This document shows positions 17,206 to 26,834 of a stretch of 64,000 nucleotides of DNA, piece by piece. Location: NCBI RefSeq assembly GCF_035440685.1, contig NZ_DAORMW010000030.1. The stretch is one strand, 5' to 3'. This stretch comes from Accumulibacter appositus. GTDB taxonomy: Bacteria; Pseudomonadota; Gammaproteobacteria; Burkholderiales; Rhodocyclaceae. Below the pieces are notes generated by a model, which was not told where the DNA came from, did no database searches, and saw only the letters and a list, made by a program, of their open reading frames with translations. A program made the translations under genes and the position numbers. Positions within the stretch are counted from its first letter, which is position 1; every line of letters starts with the position of its first letter.

Positions 17206-18491
17206 ACATCTGGCCGACCGCCGCCGCGCCAGACGCCGCCTCAGCCCGCCGCTTCGTCGCGCCGATGCTGGCCCTGTCGATCGCCCTCGCCAGCGTCTGC
17301 TGGGCGTTCCCTGAGGGCCTGAGCTTCTGGCGCAGCACCGGCATCGCCGCGGGATGGGCGGGCACCGGCCTGCTGGTGGCCAGTCTCGTGCTGATGATTC
17401 GCGAGACTCGCCTGGCACGCCTGCTGGGCGGCCTCGAACTGAGCTATCGCTGGCATCACCGCTGTGGTGTCTTCGCCTACCTGTTTCTGCTCTGTCACCC
17501 GCTGGCGCTGGCGCTCGACGCCTGGGCAGAAGCGCCGCCACTGGCCTGGCAAACGCTCGATCCGCGGGCGCAATCCTGGCCCCTGTGGCTTGGCTGGGCC
17601 GGACTGCTCCTGCTGATGCTCGGCCTGACAAGCACTTTCGCCGTGCACCTGCCCTACCGGCGCTGGCGGAGCTTTCATTTCCTGCTTGCCGGCGGCGTCC
17701 TTCTCGGCTTGATGCACGTCTACGTACTGCTCGGCAACGAGCCGCTACTCCTTGCCTTGCTGCTCATCGCAGCGCTGGCCCTCGGCTGGCGCCTGCTGGC
17801 CAGTGACCTCGGTCTGGCCGCCCATCCCTACCGGGTGACGCAGGTCGAAAAACCCGCCACAGGAATGATCGAAGCCTCACTGGCGCCGTGTGCCGCCGCA
17901 CTGACAGTTAGCCCTGGCCAGTTCGTTCTCGCCGCCTTCGGCGACGGGGCAAGTTATCACGGCTGTGGCGAATATCATCCCTTCACCGTCAGTGCCATCG
18001 ATCAGCAGGGCCGACTGCGCATTTGTATCAAAGCGCTGGGGCCCTGTTCGCAACGCCTCCAGGAAGTCGAAGCGGGGGTTCTGGTACACCTCGAAGGGCC
18101 CTTTGGCACTTTTCTCGACGACCTCGGCTCCGCGCCACGACTGTGGATCGCTGGCGGCATCGGCATCACTCCGTTCATCGCCAAATTGCGAGCGCAAGCC
18201 TGCAGCCAGCCGACGACGCTGATCTACCTCTATCGCCATACGGCCAATGCTGCGTTCCTGGAGGAACTCGCCACGACCGCCCGCGAAGATCCACTGTTCG
18301 AGCTGCTCAGCGACGCTAGCGGCGAGGCGCTGCCGGACTTCGACCACCTGCTGGAGCAGGTGCCCGGGTTAGGCGAACGAGAGGTGCATCTGTGTGGACC
18401 ACAGCCACTGCTGGCAGCGATCAGCGTAGCGCTGCGTCAGCGCGGGGTCGGCGCCGCGGCCATCCATTTCGAGAGTTTCGACTTCCGCTGA
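17202..18491 (+). CDS. ferric reductase-like transmembrane / FAD-NAD(P) reductase protein
   Basis: The 429-residue integral membrane flavocytochrome resembles NADPH-oxidase/ferric-reductase proteins. The N-terminal half has about six helices, with heme-ligand-type histidines in SYRWHHRCGVFAYLFLLCHPLAL and near RWRSFHFLLAGG and GLMHVYVL (given in parts). The C-terminal half is an FNR-type module. It has the FAD-binding motif YHPFTVSAID, the pyridine-nucleotide motif WIAGGIGITPFIAKLRA, and a terminal VHLCGPQPLL. It should move electrons from cytosolic NAD(P)H across the membrane to a periplasmic acceptor. The acceptor is unknown; the flanking secreted protein and membrane-bound cytochrome b5 are candidates. 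Confidence 0.85.
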   Translation: MNIWPTAAAPDAASARRFVAPMLALSIALASVCWAFPEGLSFWRSTGIAAGWAGTGLLVASLVLMIRETRLARLLGGLELSYRWHHRCGVFAYLFLLCHPLALALDAWAEAPPLAWQTLDPRAQSWPLWLGWAGLLLLMLGLTSTFAVHLPYRRWRSFHFLLAGGVLLGLMHVYVLLGNEPLLLALLLIAALALGWRLLASDLGLAAHPYRVTQVEKPATGMIEASLAPCAAALTVSPGQFVLAAFGDGASYHGCGEYHPFTVSAIDQQGRLRICIKALGPCSQRLQEVEAGVLVHLEGPFGTFLDDLGSAPRLWIAGGIGITPFIAKLRAQACSQPTTLIYLYRHTANAAFLEELATTAREDPLFELLSDASGEALPDFDHLLEQVPGLGEREVHLCGPQPLLAAISVALRQRGVGAAAIHFESFDFR

Positions 18492-18853
18492 TGCGCCAAT
18501 TGTTCATCATCGCTACCGCATTTTTCTGGCTACTGTTACTCGGCTTCGCGACGACCGACTTATGGCTGCCCGCGGAAGTCGAGGCGCCGCTGCCGGTAGC
18601 AGACAGCAAGGCTTACGCACTCAGCGAGGTGGCCAGGCACAACAGCTCCGATGATTGCTGGATGGCGATCAACGGCGAGGTGTACGATCTCAGCAGCTAT
18701 CTGCCCGACCACCCCAGCCCGCCGGAAGTCATCCTCGCCTGGTGTGGTCGGGAAGCGAGTGAGGCCTACCGCAGCAAGATGAAGGAGCGGGCGCACTCGG
18801 CACGCGCCGATCGCCTGCTGGCCGAGTACCGCATTGCGGCCCTCGGACCATGA
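18491..18853 (+). CDS. membrane-anchored cytochrome b5-domain protein
   Basis: The 120-residue protein begins with one hydrophobic anchor (FIIATAFFWLLLLGFATT), then a cytochrome b5-like heme domain: YALSEVARHNSSDDCWMAINGEVYDL, then YLPDHPSPPEV. The first heme ligand would be the His of DHPSP (families usually have HPGG), the second the His of ERAHSA. The start ATG shares one base with the stop of the ferric-reductase-like gene, so expression is coupled. The domain should face the periplasm and could accept electrons from the upstream flavocytochrome; that partnership is inferred from gene order alone. Confidence 0.8.
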   Translation: MRQLFIIATAFFWLLLLGFATTDLWLPAEVEAPLPVADSKAYALSEVARHNSSDDCWMAINGEVYDLSSYLPDHPSPPEVILAWCGREASEAYRSKMKERAHSARADRLLAEYRIAALGP

Positions 18854-18950
18854 AAGCGCCCGGGCACAGGGACGAGCCCGAGCCATCAGCCGCAGCTTCC
18901 CAAGGTATACTGCGTGCTCTGTTCAACCCATCCTGACGCGCCTCTCGACC

Positions 18951-19583
18951 ATGAAATATCAGATCATCCCGGTAACCCCCTTCGCCCAGAACTGCAGCCT
19001 GCTGTGGTGCGAGCAAACGAAACGTGGCGCGGTGGTCGATCCCGGCGGCGACGTGGCGCGTATTCTGCGCGCAGTCGAGGCGAACGGCGTGGTCCTGGAA
19101 AAAATCCTGGTCACCCACGGCCATGTCGATCACGCCGGTGCGGTTGCCGAACTGGCCGAGCGTCTGTCGCTGCCGATCGAGGGACCGCAAAAAGACGACC
19201 AGTTCTGGATCGACGGCATGGAGCAACAGAGCAAGATGTTCGGCCTGCCGAATGTCCGCGCCTTCACGCCCGACCGCTGGCTTGAACAGGGCGATACGGT
19301 GCGTTTTGGCGAAGTCGAGATGGATGTCCTGCATTGCCCGGGGCACACCCCCGGACATATCGTCTTCTTCAGCAAGGCCGATCAGCTGGCGATCGTCGGC
19401 GACGTCCTCTTCCAGGGTTCGATCGGGCGCACCGATTTTCCGAAAGGCGATTTCGATACGCTGATTTCGTCGATCCGCACCCGCCTGTGGCCCCTCGGCA
19501 AGGACGTTGCCTTTCTTCCCGGACACGGACCGATGTCCACCTTCGGTGCCGAGCGACGCAGCAACCCCTTCTGCGGCGACTAA
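18951..19583 (+). CDS. MBL-fold hydrolase, glyoxalase II-like (YcbL type)
   Basis: The 210-residue cytoplasmic metallo-beta-lactamase-fold protein has the metal motif THGHVDHAG. Further ligands are in CPGHTPGHIVFF, VGDVLFQGSIGRTDFP (metal-bridging Asp) and LPGHGP. Length and motif spacing match YcbL-type enzymes, which hydrolyse S-lactoylglutathione-like thioesters slowly; the true substrate is often unknown. The start at 18951 is the first Met of the domain; an in-frame upstream ATG at 18834 lies inside the previous gene. The gene converges on lpdA. Confidence 0.88.
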   Translation: MKYQIIPVTPFAQNCSLLWCEQTKRGAVVDPGGDVARILRAVEANGVVLEKILVTHGHVDHAGAVAELAERLSLPIEGPQKDDQFWIDGMEQQSKMFGLPNVRAFTPDRWLEQGDTVRFGEVEMDVLHCPGHTPGHIVFFSKADQLAIVGDVLFQGSIGRTDFPKGDFDTLISSIRTRLWPLGKDVAFLPGHGPMSTFGAERRSNPFCGD

Positions 19584-19630
19584 ACGAGGGAGAGTGGCTG
19601 CAACTGCCGCGGCGGCCAGCCGCAAGGCAG

Positions 19631-19674
19631 AAAAACGAGAGGGGGCGAGCTGCGCAACGGCAGTTCGCCCCCTC
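19631..19674 (-). terminator. intrinsic terminator of the sucAB-lpdA operon
   Basis: On the minus strand, a 15-base stem (19674-19660 with 19653-19639, one G-U pair) with a 6-base loop is followed, after three bases, by TTTTT (complement of 19631-19635). It lies 50 bases past the lpdA stop. Read from the plus strand it has no T-tract. Confidence 0.85.
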
Positions 19675-19724
19675 GTCCTTGTCTGCTAATTGCAAGCGAC
19701 GCGCAGACGCCTCCCGAAAATCGC

Positions 19725-21161
19725 CTAGAAGTGCAGCGGCCGCTTGTCGCAGGCCAGGGCAGCTTCGTGCACCACTTCCGAGAGCGTCGGGTGCGCGTGA
19801 CAGATCCGCGCCAGATCTTCGGATGCGGCGCCGAACTCCATCGCCACGACGCCTTCGGAAATCAACTCGGAAGCATTCGGACCAATGATGTGTACGCCGA
19901 GAATGCGGTCGCTCGTGGCACAGGTCAGCATCTTGACGAAGCCGCTCGGGTCGCCCATCCCCAGTGCCCGGCCGTTGGCGGCAAACGGGATCTTGCCGGC
20001 CTTGAAGGCCACGCCGTCCGCTTTCAACTGCTGCTCGGTCCTGCCAACCCAGGCGATTTCCGGACTGGTGTAGATCACCCAGGGAATGGTGTCGAAGTTG
20101 CAGTGACCCGCCTGGCCGGCCATGATCTCGGCGACCATCACCCCCTCTTCCATCGCCTTGTGTGCGAGCATCGGACCAGCAACCACGTCGCCCACCGCCC
20201 ACACCCCGGGAAGATTGGTACGGCAATGGGCGTCGACTTCGATCTGACCACGCTCGGTGAGTTTCAGCCCGACCTTGTCGGCATGAAGGCCGTCGGTGTT
20301 CGGGATGCGGCCAATCGAGACGATCAAACGGTCGGCATCCAGCTTCTGTTCCTGGCCGTTGCTGTCGGTGTAGTCGATCGACACACCCTTCTGCGAGATC
20401 TTGACGTCGCCGATCTCGATGCCGGTGAGTATCTGCAGCCCCTGTTTGGCAAACAGCTTGGCGGCTTCCTTGGCGACATCGACGTCGGCCAGGGAAAGGA
20501 ACTCGGGCAGCGCTTCCAGGAGCGTCACTTCGGCGCCGAGACGCCGCCAGACGCTGCCCATTTCGAGGCCGATGACTCCAGCGCCAATGACCGCCAGCTT
20601 CTTCGGCACAACACCAATGTCGAGCGCGCCGATGTTGTCGCAAACAATCTCGTTATCGACCGGAACACCGGGCAAGTGGCGTGCCCTGGAACCGGTGGCA
20701 ACAATCACCTGCTTGGCCTCGACGACGGTGTCACCGACCTTGAGCTGCCAGACTTCGCTTCCCGCCGCACCCTTGCGGCCGACGAAGGCACCATGGCCAT
20801 TGAGCAGGGTCACCTTGTTCTTCTTGAACAAGCCCTTGATACCGGTGGTGAGCTGTTTGACGATAGCGTCCTTGCGGCCGACCATTTTGGCGACGTCAAT
20901 GGTTGGCGTTCCGACTCCGATTCCCTGCGCAGCAAAGCCGTGCCCGGCTTCCTCAAAAAGATGCGAGGTGTGCAACAAGGCTTTCGACGGAATGCAGCCA
21001 ACGTTCAGGCAGGTACCACCGAGACGCGGCTCGCCTTTCGGATCGGCGTAGGGATTGGATTCACAACAGGCAACGTTGAAACCCAGTTGCGCCGCGCGAA
21101 TGGCGGCGATATAGCCACCGGGGCCCCCACCGACAACGAGAACGTCAAATTGCTTGGACAT
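19725..21161 (-). CDS. lpdA: dihydrolipoyl dehydrogenase (E3)
   Basis: This flavoenzyme reoxidises the dihydrolipoyl groups of the 2-oxoglutarate dehydrogenase complex with NAD+. The 478-residue product has the FAD motif VVGGGPGGYIAAIRAAQLG, the redox disulfide GGTCLNVGCIPSKALL, the NAD motif GAGVIGLEMGSVW, and the C-terminal catalytic His-Glu in CHAHPTLSEVVHEAAL. The start MSKQFDVL at 21161 is preferred over an in-frame ATG at 21200. It is the last gene of the sucA-sucB-lpdA unit (91-base gap from sucB), with a terminator after it. It may also serve pyruvate dehydrogenase and the glycine cleavage system. Confidence 0.96.
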   Translation of the reverse strand: MSKQFDVLVVGGGPGGYIAAIRAAQLGFNVACCESNPYADPKGEPRLGGTCLNVGCIPSKALLHTSHLFEEAGHGFAAQGIGVGTPTIDVAKMVGRKDAIVKQLTTGIKGLFKKNKVTLLNGHGAFVGRKGAAGSEVWQLKVGDTVVEAKQVIVATGSRARHLPGVPVDNEIVCDNIGALDIGVVPKKLAVIGAGVIGLEMGSVWRRLGAEVTLLEALPEFLSLADVDVAKEAAKLFAKQGLQILTGIEIGDVKISQKGVSIDYTDSNGQEQKLDADRLIVSIGRIPNTDGLHADKVGLKLTERGQIEVDAHCRTNLPGVWAVGDVVAGPMLAHKAMEEGVMVAEIMAGQAGHCNFDTIPWVIYTSPEIAWVGRTEQQLKADGVAFKAGKIPFAANGRALGMGDPSGFVKMLTCATSDRILGVHIIGPNASELISEGVVAMEFGAASEDLARICHAHPTLSEVVHEAALACDKRPLHF

Positions 21162-21251
21162 GTTTGTTTTCCCTTTCCAGCCGCAGAGAGACAAGGGCAC
21201 GGAGTTCGCACGGCGTGAAACCCTGCGACTCCGTGCCTCGGTGGTGAAAGC

Positions 21252-22532
21252 CTAGACGCCGAGGAGCAGACGGGCCGGATCTTCCAGCGCCTCCTTCATC
21301 GTCACCAGGCCGAGGACAGCTTCACGACCATCAACGATGCGGTGGTCGTAGGACATGGCCAGGTAGTTGATCGGGCGAATGACGACCTGACCGTTTTCGA
21401 CCACCGGACGATCCTTGGTGGCATGGATGCCGAGGATTGCCGACTGCGGCGGGTTGATGATCGGCGTCGACAACATTGACCCGAAGACGCCGCCGTTCGA
21501 GATCGAGAAGGTGCCGCCGGTGAGATCTTCCATCGACAGCTTGCCGTCCTTGGCCTTGGCACCGAACTCCCCGATCTTCTTCTCGATGTCGGCGATCGAC
21601 ATCTGGTCGGCGTCGCGCAGAATCGGCACCACCAGACCACGCGGGCTACCGACAGCGATACCGATGTCGATATAGCCGTGATAGACGATGTCGCTGCCAT
21701 CGACCGAGGAGTTGATGATCGGAAACTTCTGCAGCGCCGCGACTGCGGCCTTCACGAAGAAGCCCATGAAGCCCAGGCGTACGCCATGTGCTTTTTCAAA
21801 GCGCTCGCCGTACTGCTTGCGCAGCGCCATGACCGGGCCCATATTCACTTCGTTGAAAGTGGTCAGGATGGCATTGTTGGCCTGCGACTGCAGCAGACGC
21901 TCGGCAACCCGCGCACGCAGACGCGACATCGGCACCCGCTGCTCCGGGCGATCGCCAAGAGCCACAGTCACTGCCGGAGCAGTGGCCAGGGCCGGAGCCG
22001 GGGCAGCACTCGCCGCCGGAGCAGCAGCCGGCGCGGCGACAGCAGGGCCGACCGTCGCGGCCACCGGTCGCACGCCTGGAATCTCGGCGGCCACAGCATC
22101 GGCCTTGCTCACTCGCCCACCACGACCGGTACCAACCACGTCGCCAGCCGCGATACCCTTCTCTTCGAGAATCTTGCGTGCCGCCGGCATGGCCACGTCA
22201 GCCGCCGTCGCTCCAGCTGCCACGGCCGCTTTCGCTGGTGCGGCATTCGCGGCCGCTGGCTTTGCTGCCGCAGCGGCAACCGCTCCGGCCTGCGCCGTGG
22301 TGTCGATCCGTGCAATGACTTCGCCCGCAACAACCGTATCGCCGTCGCCCTTGACGATTTCAACCAATACGCCACCATCGGGTGCCGGCAGTTCGAGAAC
22401 CACTTTGTCGGTCTCGATGTCGATCAGGTTCTCATCCCGAGCGACCGCTTCGCCGGCTTTCTTGTGCCATGAAACCAGCGTCGCTTCAGCAACTGATTCC
22501 GAGAGCTGTGGAACTTTGACGTCGATGATCAT
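21252..22532 (-). CDS. sucB: dihydrolipoamide succinyltransferase (E2 of 2-oxoglutarate dehydrogenase)
   Basis: The protein transfers the succinyl group from the E1 intermediate to CoA and forms the core of the complex. The 426-residue product has one lipoyl domain (lipoylated Lys in DIETDKVVLE). A long Ala/Pro linker with repeated AAPAA blocks follows, then a peripheral subunit-binding domain (ARKILEEKGIAAGDVVGTGRGG). The catalytic domain ends in SYDHRIVDGREAV with the active-site His and Asp. It sits 12 bases downstream of sucA, so translation is likely coupled. Confidence 0.96.
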   Translation of the reverse strand: MIIDVKVPQLSESVAEATLVSWHKKAGEAVARDENLIDIETDKVVLELPAPDGGVLVEIVKGDGDTVVAGEVIARIDTTAQAGAVAAAAAKPAAANAAPAKAAVAAGATAADVAMPAARKILEEKGIAAGDVVGTGRGGRVSKADAVAAEIPGVRPVAATVGPAVAAPAAAPAASAAPAPALATAPAVTVALGDRPEQRVPMSRLRARVAERLLQSQANNAILTTFNEVNMGPVMALRKQYGERFEKAHGVRLGFMGFFVKAAVAALQKFPIINSSVDGSDIVYHGYIDIGIAVGSPRGLVVPILRDADQMSIADIEKKIGEFGAKAKDGKLSMEDLTGGTFSISNGGVFGSMLSTPIINPPQSAILGIHATKDRPVVENGQVVIRPINYLAMSYDHRIVDGREAVLGLVTMKEALEDPARLLLGV

Positions 22533-22544
22533 TTTCTCTCCGTT

Positions 22545-25385
22545 CTAGGCCAGTTTGTAGTACTCGATCTCACCAAGCGCGGAGTCGATCAGAGCCTTTT
22601 GTTGGGCGTTGTGCTTGCTTGCGTAGCCGACTGCTGGCGACGCGGCTGCCGGGCGGGAGACGAGCAGCAGATGCTGCTTGTCGCTGAGCTCGCGCGACAG
22701 ATGCTGACGCGAGGCGATCCAGTACCAGGGTCCCTGATTGCGCGGCTCCTCCTGACACCAGACGATTTCCGTTGCCTTCGGATATTTCGCCACCTCCGCG
22801 TGGAACGACGCTTGCGGGAAGGGATAGAGCTGCTCGAGACGGGCGATCGCGATGTGGCCGATTTTCCGCTCGTGCCGCGCGGCGACCAGATCGTAGTAAA
22901 CCTTGCCGGAACAGAAGATAACGCGGGTGACCTTCTTGGCGTTGATTGGCTCGACCTCGCCAATCACGCGCTGAAACTCACCGTCGCTGAGCTCGGCGAG
23001 CGTCGATGTGGCGTCCTTGTGGCGCAACAGGGATTTCGGCGAAAAGACGATCAGCGGCTTGCGTTGATTGCGCACCGCCTGGCGGCGCAGCAGATGGAAA
23101 ATCTGCGCCGGCGTCGTCGGTTGGCAGACCTCCATGTTCATTTCGGCGGAGAGCTGCATGTAGCGTTCGATACGAGCCGACGAGTGCTCCGGCCCCTGCC
23201 CTTCATAGCCGTGCGGGAGCAGCAGCACCAAGCCGCTGGCGCGCCCCCACTTGGCTTCACCGGAAGCGAGGAACTGGTCGATGACCACCTGCGCGCCGTT
23301 GGCAAAGTCACCAAACTGCGCTTCCCAGACCACCAGTTCGTAGGGGTTGGCGGTGGAGTAGCCGTACTCGAAGGCGAGAATGGCTTCCTCCGAAAGGACC
23401 GAGTCGAAGCACTGAAAGCTCGCCTGCTTTTCCTGCAAGAAGGCTAGCGGGTAGTAGGTTCCGCGATCCCAGCTCTCGCGATTCTGGTCGTGCAGCGCCG
23501 CATGACGGTGGAAGAAGGTGCTCCGGCCGACGTCTTCACCCGAAATACGAACGCCATAGCTGGAGACGAGCAATGACGCGTAAGCAAGGTTTTCAGCCAT
23601 CCCCCAGTCTACCGGCAGCTCTCCTTCGCCCATCAGGCGACGGTCGTCGATGATCTTCTTGACCCGACTGTGCAAGGTGAAGTTGGCGGGCAGGGTGGTC
23701 AAGCGCTCGGACAGGCGCTGCAGCTCGCCGATTGGCACCCGTGTATCGCAGGTTTCGATGTACTGCGGCGGGAGGAACGACGTCCAGTCGATGGTCATCG
23801 GATGCTTGTAGCCGGCGAGCACCGGGTTGTACAGGAGCTCACCGCGATCGAGATGGGCACGGTAGTCGGCGATGATCTCGTCCGGACCTTCGGGCGCGAG
23901 AATCCCCTCGCCAACCAGCTTGTCAGCGTAGAGCTTGCGTGTCCCCGGATGCTGCTGGATCTTCTTGTACATCAGCGGTTGCGTGACCATCGGCTCGTCC
24001 TGCTCGTTGTGGCCGAGCTTGCGATAGCACACGATGTCGACGACGACGTCCTTCTTGAAGGTCTTGCGGTACTCCATGGCCACGCTGGTGACCAGCGCCA
24101 CGGCTTCCGGGTCGTCGCCATTGACGTGGAAGATCGGCGCTTCGGCCATCTTGAAGATGTCGGTGCAATACAGCGACGAACGATAGTCGCGCGGGTCGGA
24201 GGTGGTGAAACCGATCTGGTTATTGACCACGATGTGCACCGTGCCGCCCACCCCATAGCCGCGCGTTTGCGCGAAATTGAGCATTTCCTGGTTGACACCC
24301 TGGCCGGCCACGGCGGCATCGCCATGAATGAGAACTGCCAGCACCTTGTCCTTGCCGTCTTCGCCGCGACGACGCTGGCGCGAGTAAACCGAGCCCACGA
24401 CCACCGGGTTCACAATTTCCAGATGCGAGGGGTTGAACGACAGCGTCAGGTGACAGGGACCACCAGGGGTAGACACATCGGACGAGTAGCCCATGTGATA
24501 CTTGACGTCGCCGGCAGTCAAATCCTGCGCCTTCCGGCCCTCGAACTCGTCAAAGAGCATCGACGGCTCCTTGCCCAGCGTGTTCACCAGCACGTTGAGA
24601 CGACCGCGGTGCGCCATGCCGACGACGATTTCGTCAACGCCGCCGGTGCCCGCAACGCGGATCAGTTCGTCGAGCGAGACGATCAACGACTCGCCACCTT
24701 CGAGCGAGAAGCGCTTCTGACCGACGTAGCGCGTATGCAGGTAGCGTTCGAGCGTTTCGGCAGCGGTCAGGCGCTCCAGCATGCGCATGCGCTCGGCGGC
24801 GGTATAGCTGGGCTTGGAGTGGATGCGCTCAAGTCGATCCTGTACCCAGCGCTTTTCGGCAAGGGTGCTGAGGTACATGTACTCGACGCCGATCGAGCCG
24901 CAATAGGTCGCTTTCAGGGCATCGAGGATTTGGCCGAAGGTGGCGCGTTCCGGCACCCCCTTGAACGAACCGACGGCAAACACGGTGTTGAGGTCAGCGT
25001 CGGAAAGCCCGTAGTGGGCCGGGTCGAGCTGTGGCAGATCCGGGCGCGGCGTACGCTTGAGCGGGTCGAGGTTGGCCCAGCGGTCGCCCGCGAAACGATA
25101 GGCGGTGATCATCTGCAGAATGCCGACCTGTTTCTTGTCGTCGGCCGGAGCCACCGCAGCGGCGCGATAGCCGCCTTTTCTCGCCTGTTCGGCGAAAGCA
25201 TTGACGACCGGCAAGTGCGGCACGTCGCGCGCGACATGACCCGGAAGCTGCGCCAGCTTGTCGAAATACTCGCGCCACTGCTCGGAGACGGAACCGGGAT
25301 TGTCGAGATAGTTTTCGTACAACTCCTCGACGAAGGGCGCGTTGCCGCCAAAGAGGAGGGAGTTACCAAAAAGCTGATTCATCAT
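22545..25385 (-). CDS. sucA: 2-oxoglutarate dehydrogenase E1 component
   Basis: The thiamine-diphosphate enzyme decarboxylates 2-oxoglutarate and loads the lipoyl group of SucB. At 946 residues it has normal E1o length. Signatures: N-terminal LFGGNAPFVEELYENYLDNP, MAHRGRLNVLVNTLGK, the ThDP-binding HGDAAVAGQGVNQEMLNF, and GHNEQDEP. Also present are SGEDVGRSTFFHRHA, LPHGYEGQGPEHSSARIERY and the terminal EEPRNQGPWYW (quoted in parts). It is the first gene after the gltA terminator, so it probably has its own promoter in the 110-base gap or depends on readthrough. Confidence 0.97.
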   Translation of the reverse strand: MMNQLFGNSLLFGGNAPFVEELYENYLDNPGSVSEQWREYFDKLAQLPGHVARDVPHLPVVNAFAEQARKGGYRAAAVAPADDKKQVGILQMITAYRFAGDRWANLDPLKRTPRPDLPQLDPAHYGLSDADLNTVFAVGSFKGVPERATFGQILDALKATYCGSIGVEYMYLSTLAEKRWVQDRLERIHSKPSYTAAERMRMLERLTAAETLERYLHTRYVGQKRFSLEGGESLIVSLDELIRVAGTGGVDEIVVGMAHRGRLNVLVNTLGKEPSMLFDEFEGRKAQDLTAGDVKYHMGYSSDVSTPGGPCHLTLSFNPSHLEIVNPVVVGSVYSRQRRRGEDGKDKVLAVLIHGDAAVAGQGVNQEMLNFAQTRGYGVGGTVHIVVNNQIGFTTSDPRDYRSSLYCTDIFKMAEAPIFHVNGDDPEAVALVTSVAMEYRKTFKKDVVVDIVCYRKLGHNEQDEPMVTQPLMYKKIQQHPGTRKLYADKLVGEGILAPEGPDEIIADYRAHLDRGELLYNPVLAGYKHPMTIDWTSFLPPQYIETCDTRVPIGELQRLSERLTTLPANFTLHSRVKKIIDDRRLMGEGELPVDWGMAENLAYASLLVSSYGVRISGEDVGRSTFFHRHAALHDQNRESWDRGTYYPLAFLQEKQASFQCFDSVLSEEAILAFEYGYSTANPYELVVWEAQFGDFANGAQVVIDQFLASGEAKWGRASGLVLLLPHGYEGQGPEHSSARIERYMQLSAEMNMEVCQPTTPAQIFHLLRRQAVRNQRKPLIVFSPKSLLRHKDATSTLAELSDGEFQRVIGEVEPINAKKVTRVIFCSGKVYYDLVAARHERKIGHIAIARLEQLYPFPQASFHAEVAKYPKATEIVWCQEEPRNQGPWYWIASRQHLSRELSDKQHLLLVSRPAAASPAVGYASKHNAQQKALIDSALGEIEYYKLA

Positions 25386-25450
25386 GGCAGTTACCTGTCG
25401 TCACGGTCCTGGTTCGGATTGCGAAAACCTGCAGCAGAAGCCGCAGCATG

Positions 25451-25477
25451 AAAAAAGGGCGGCTACCGTCGCCGCCC
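25451..25477 (-). terminator. intrinsic terminator after gltA
   Basis: On the minus strand GGGCGGC (25477-25471), a 7-base loop and GCCGCCC (25463-25457) are followed directly by TTTTTT (complement of 25451-25456). It lies just after the gltA stop and before sucA. Confidence 0.88.
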
Positions 25478-25495
25478 CTCGAAGTCGCTCAGGTC

Positions 25496-26791
25496 TTAGC
25501 GCTGAGCGGCCGGGATCACGTCGCGCCTTGCTGCCCCCATGTAGAGCTGACGCGGGCGACCGATCTTGTACTCCGGGTCGTTGATCATCTCTTCCCACTG
25601 CGTCATCCAGCCCACCGTACGTGCCAGGGCAAAGATACAGGTAAACATGGTCGTAGGAATACCGAGCGCCTTCTGGACGATACCTGAGTAGAAATCAACG
25701 TTCGGATAAAGTTTCTTCTCGATGAAATAACTATCCTCGAGAGCGATCCGTTCGAGTTCCATCGCCAGCTTGAACAGGCGGTCATTCTCCAGACCAAGCT
25801 CTTGCAGAACGTCCTTGCAGACCTCGCGCATCAGCTTGGCGCGCGGATCGAAGTTCTTGTAGACCCGGTGCCCGAAGCCCATCAACTTGAAGGAGTCATT
25901 CTTGTCCTTGGCGCGAGCGATGTACTCACCCACGCGCGAAACATCATGAATTTCTTCAAGCATCTGCAGGCAGGCCTCGTTGGCACCACCGTGCGCCGGG
26001 CCCCAGAGGCAGGCGATACCGGCCGAGATACAGGCATAGGGATTGGCGCCGGACGAACCAGACAGGCGCACCGTCGAGGTGGACGCGTTCTGTTCGTGGT
26101 CGGCGTGCAGGGTAAAGATGGTGTCCAGCGCATGCACCAGCACCGGATTCGGCTTGTACTCCTCGCACGGATTGCCGAACATCATGTGCATGAAGTTGGC
26201 GGTGTAGTCGAGATCGTTGCGCGGATACATGAAGGGCTCGCCGACATGGTACTTGTAGGCCATGGCAACGATCGTCGGCAACTTGGCGACAATGCGGTTG
26301 AAACTGATGTTCTGGTGCTCGAGATCCGAGAAATCCTCGGCTTCATGGTAGAAGGCCGATAGTGCACCAACCACCCCGACCAGAATGGCCATCGGGTGAG
26401 CATCGCGCCGAAAACCCTGATAGAACTTGACCAATTGCTCGTGCACCATGGTGTGGTTCTTGATGTTCTTCTCGAAAGCGACTTTCTCCGTCGGCGTCGG
26501 CAGCTCGCCGTTCCACAGGAGATAGGCGACCTCGAGGAAGTTGCAACTCTGCGCCAACTGTTCGATTGGATAGCCGCGATAGAGCAGCTCGCCCTTGTCG
26601 CCATCGATGAACGTGATCTTTGACCGGCAGCTCGCCGTCGATAGATAGCCTGAGTCGTAGGTGAACAAGCCAGTCTTGGCGCCCAGGGTGCGAATGTCGA
26701 TGCAATCATTGCCGTGGGTCGGCGTCATGATCGGAAATTCGACGGGATCGCGTCCTTCAATGTTCAGAATTGCTTTACGTTCGGTCGTCAT
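25496..26791 (-). CDS. gltA: citrate synthase, type II (hexameric)
   Basis: This enzyme condenses acetyl-CoA and oxaloacetate into citrate. The 431-residue length and the N-terminal beta domain (AILNIEGRDPVEFPIMTPTHG) mark the NADH-sensitive Gram-negative type. Catalytic residues lie in LHADHEQNASTSTVRL, GPAHGGANEACLQML and MGFGHRVYKNFDPRA. MTTERK at 26791 is taken as start; an in-frame ATG at 26836 is inside the upstream terminator hairpin. Terminators lie on both sides, so gltA can be transcribed alone. Confidence 0.97.
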   Translation of the reverse strand: MTTERKAILNIEGRDPVEFPIMTPTHGNDCIDIRTLGAKTGLFTYDSGYLSTASCRSKITFIDGDKGELLYRGYPIEQLAQSCNFLEVAYLLWNGELPTPTEKVAFEKNIKNHTMVHEQLVKFYQGFRRDAHPMAILVGVVGALSAFYHEAEDFSDLEHQNISFNRIVAKLPTIVAMAYKYHVGEPFMYPRNDLDYTANFMHMMFGNPCEEYKPNPVLVHALDTIFTLHADHEQNASTSTVRLSGSSGANPYACISAGIACLWGPAHGGANEACLQMLEEIHDVSRVGEYIARAKDKNDSFKLMGFGHRVYKNFDPRAKLMREVCKDVLQELGLENDRLFKLAMELERIALEDSYFIEKKLYPNVDFYSGIVQKALGIPTTMFTCIFALARTVGWMTQWEEMINDPEYKIGRPRQLYMGAARRDVIPAAQR

Positions 26792-26834
26792 TGGTTTATC
26801 CCCGTTCAGGTGTTGAGGGCACAGCATGGAACAC

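Noticed and set aside
23670..25451. A 593-residue plus-strand open frame within sucA
   Set aside because: It is antisense to sucA, with no domain and His/Arg/Val-rich shadow composition.
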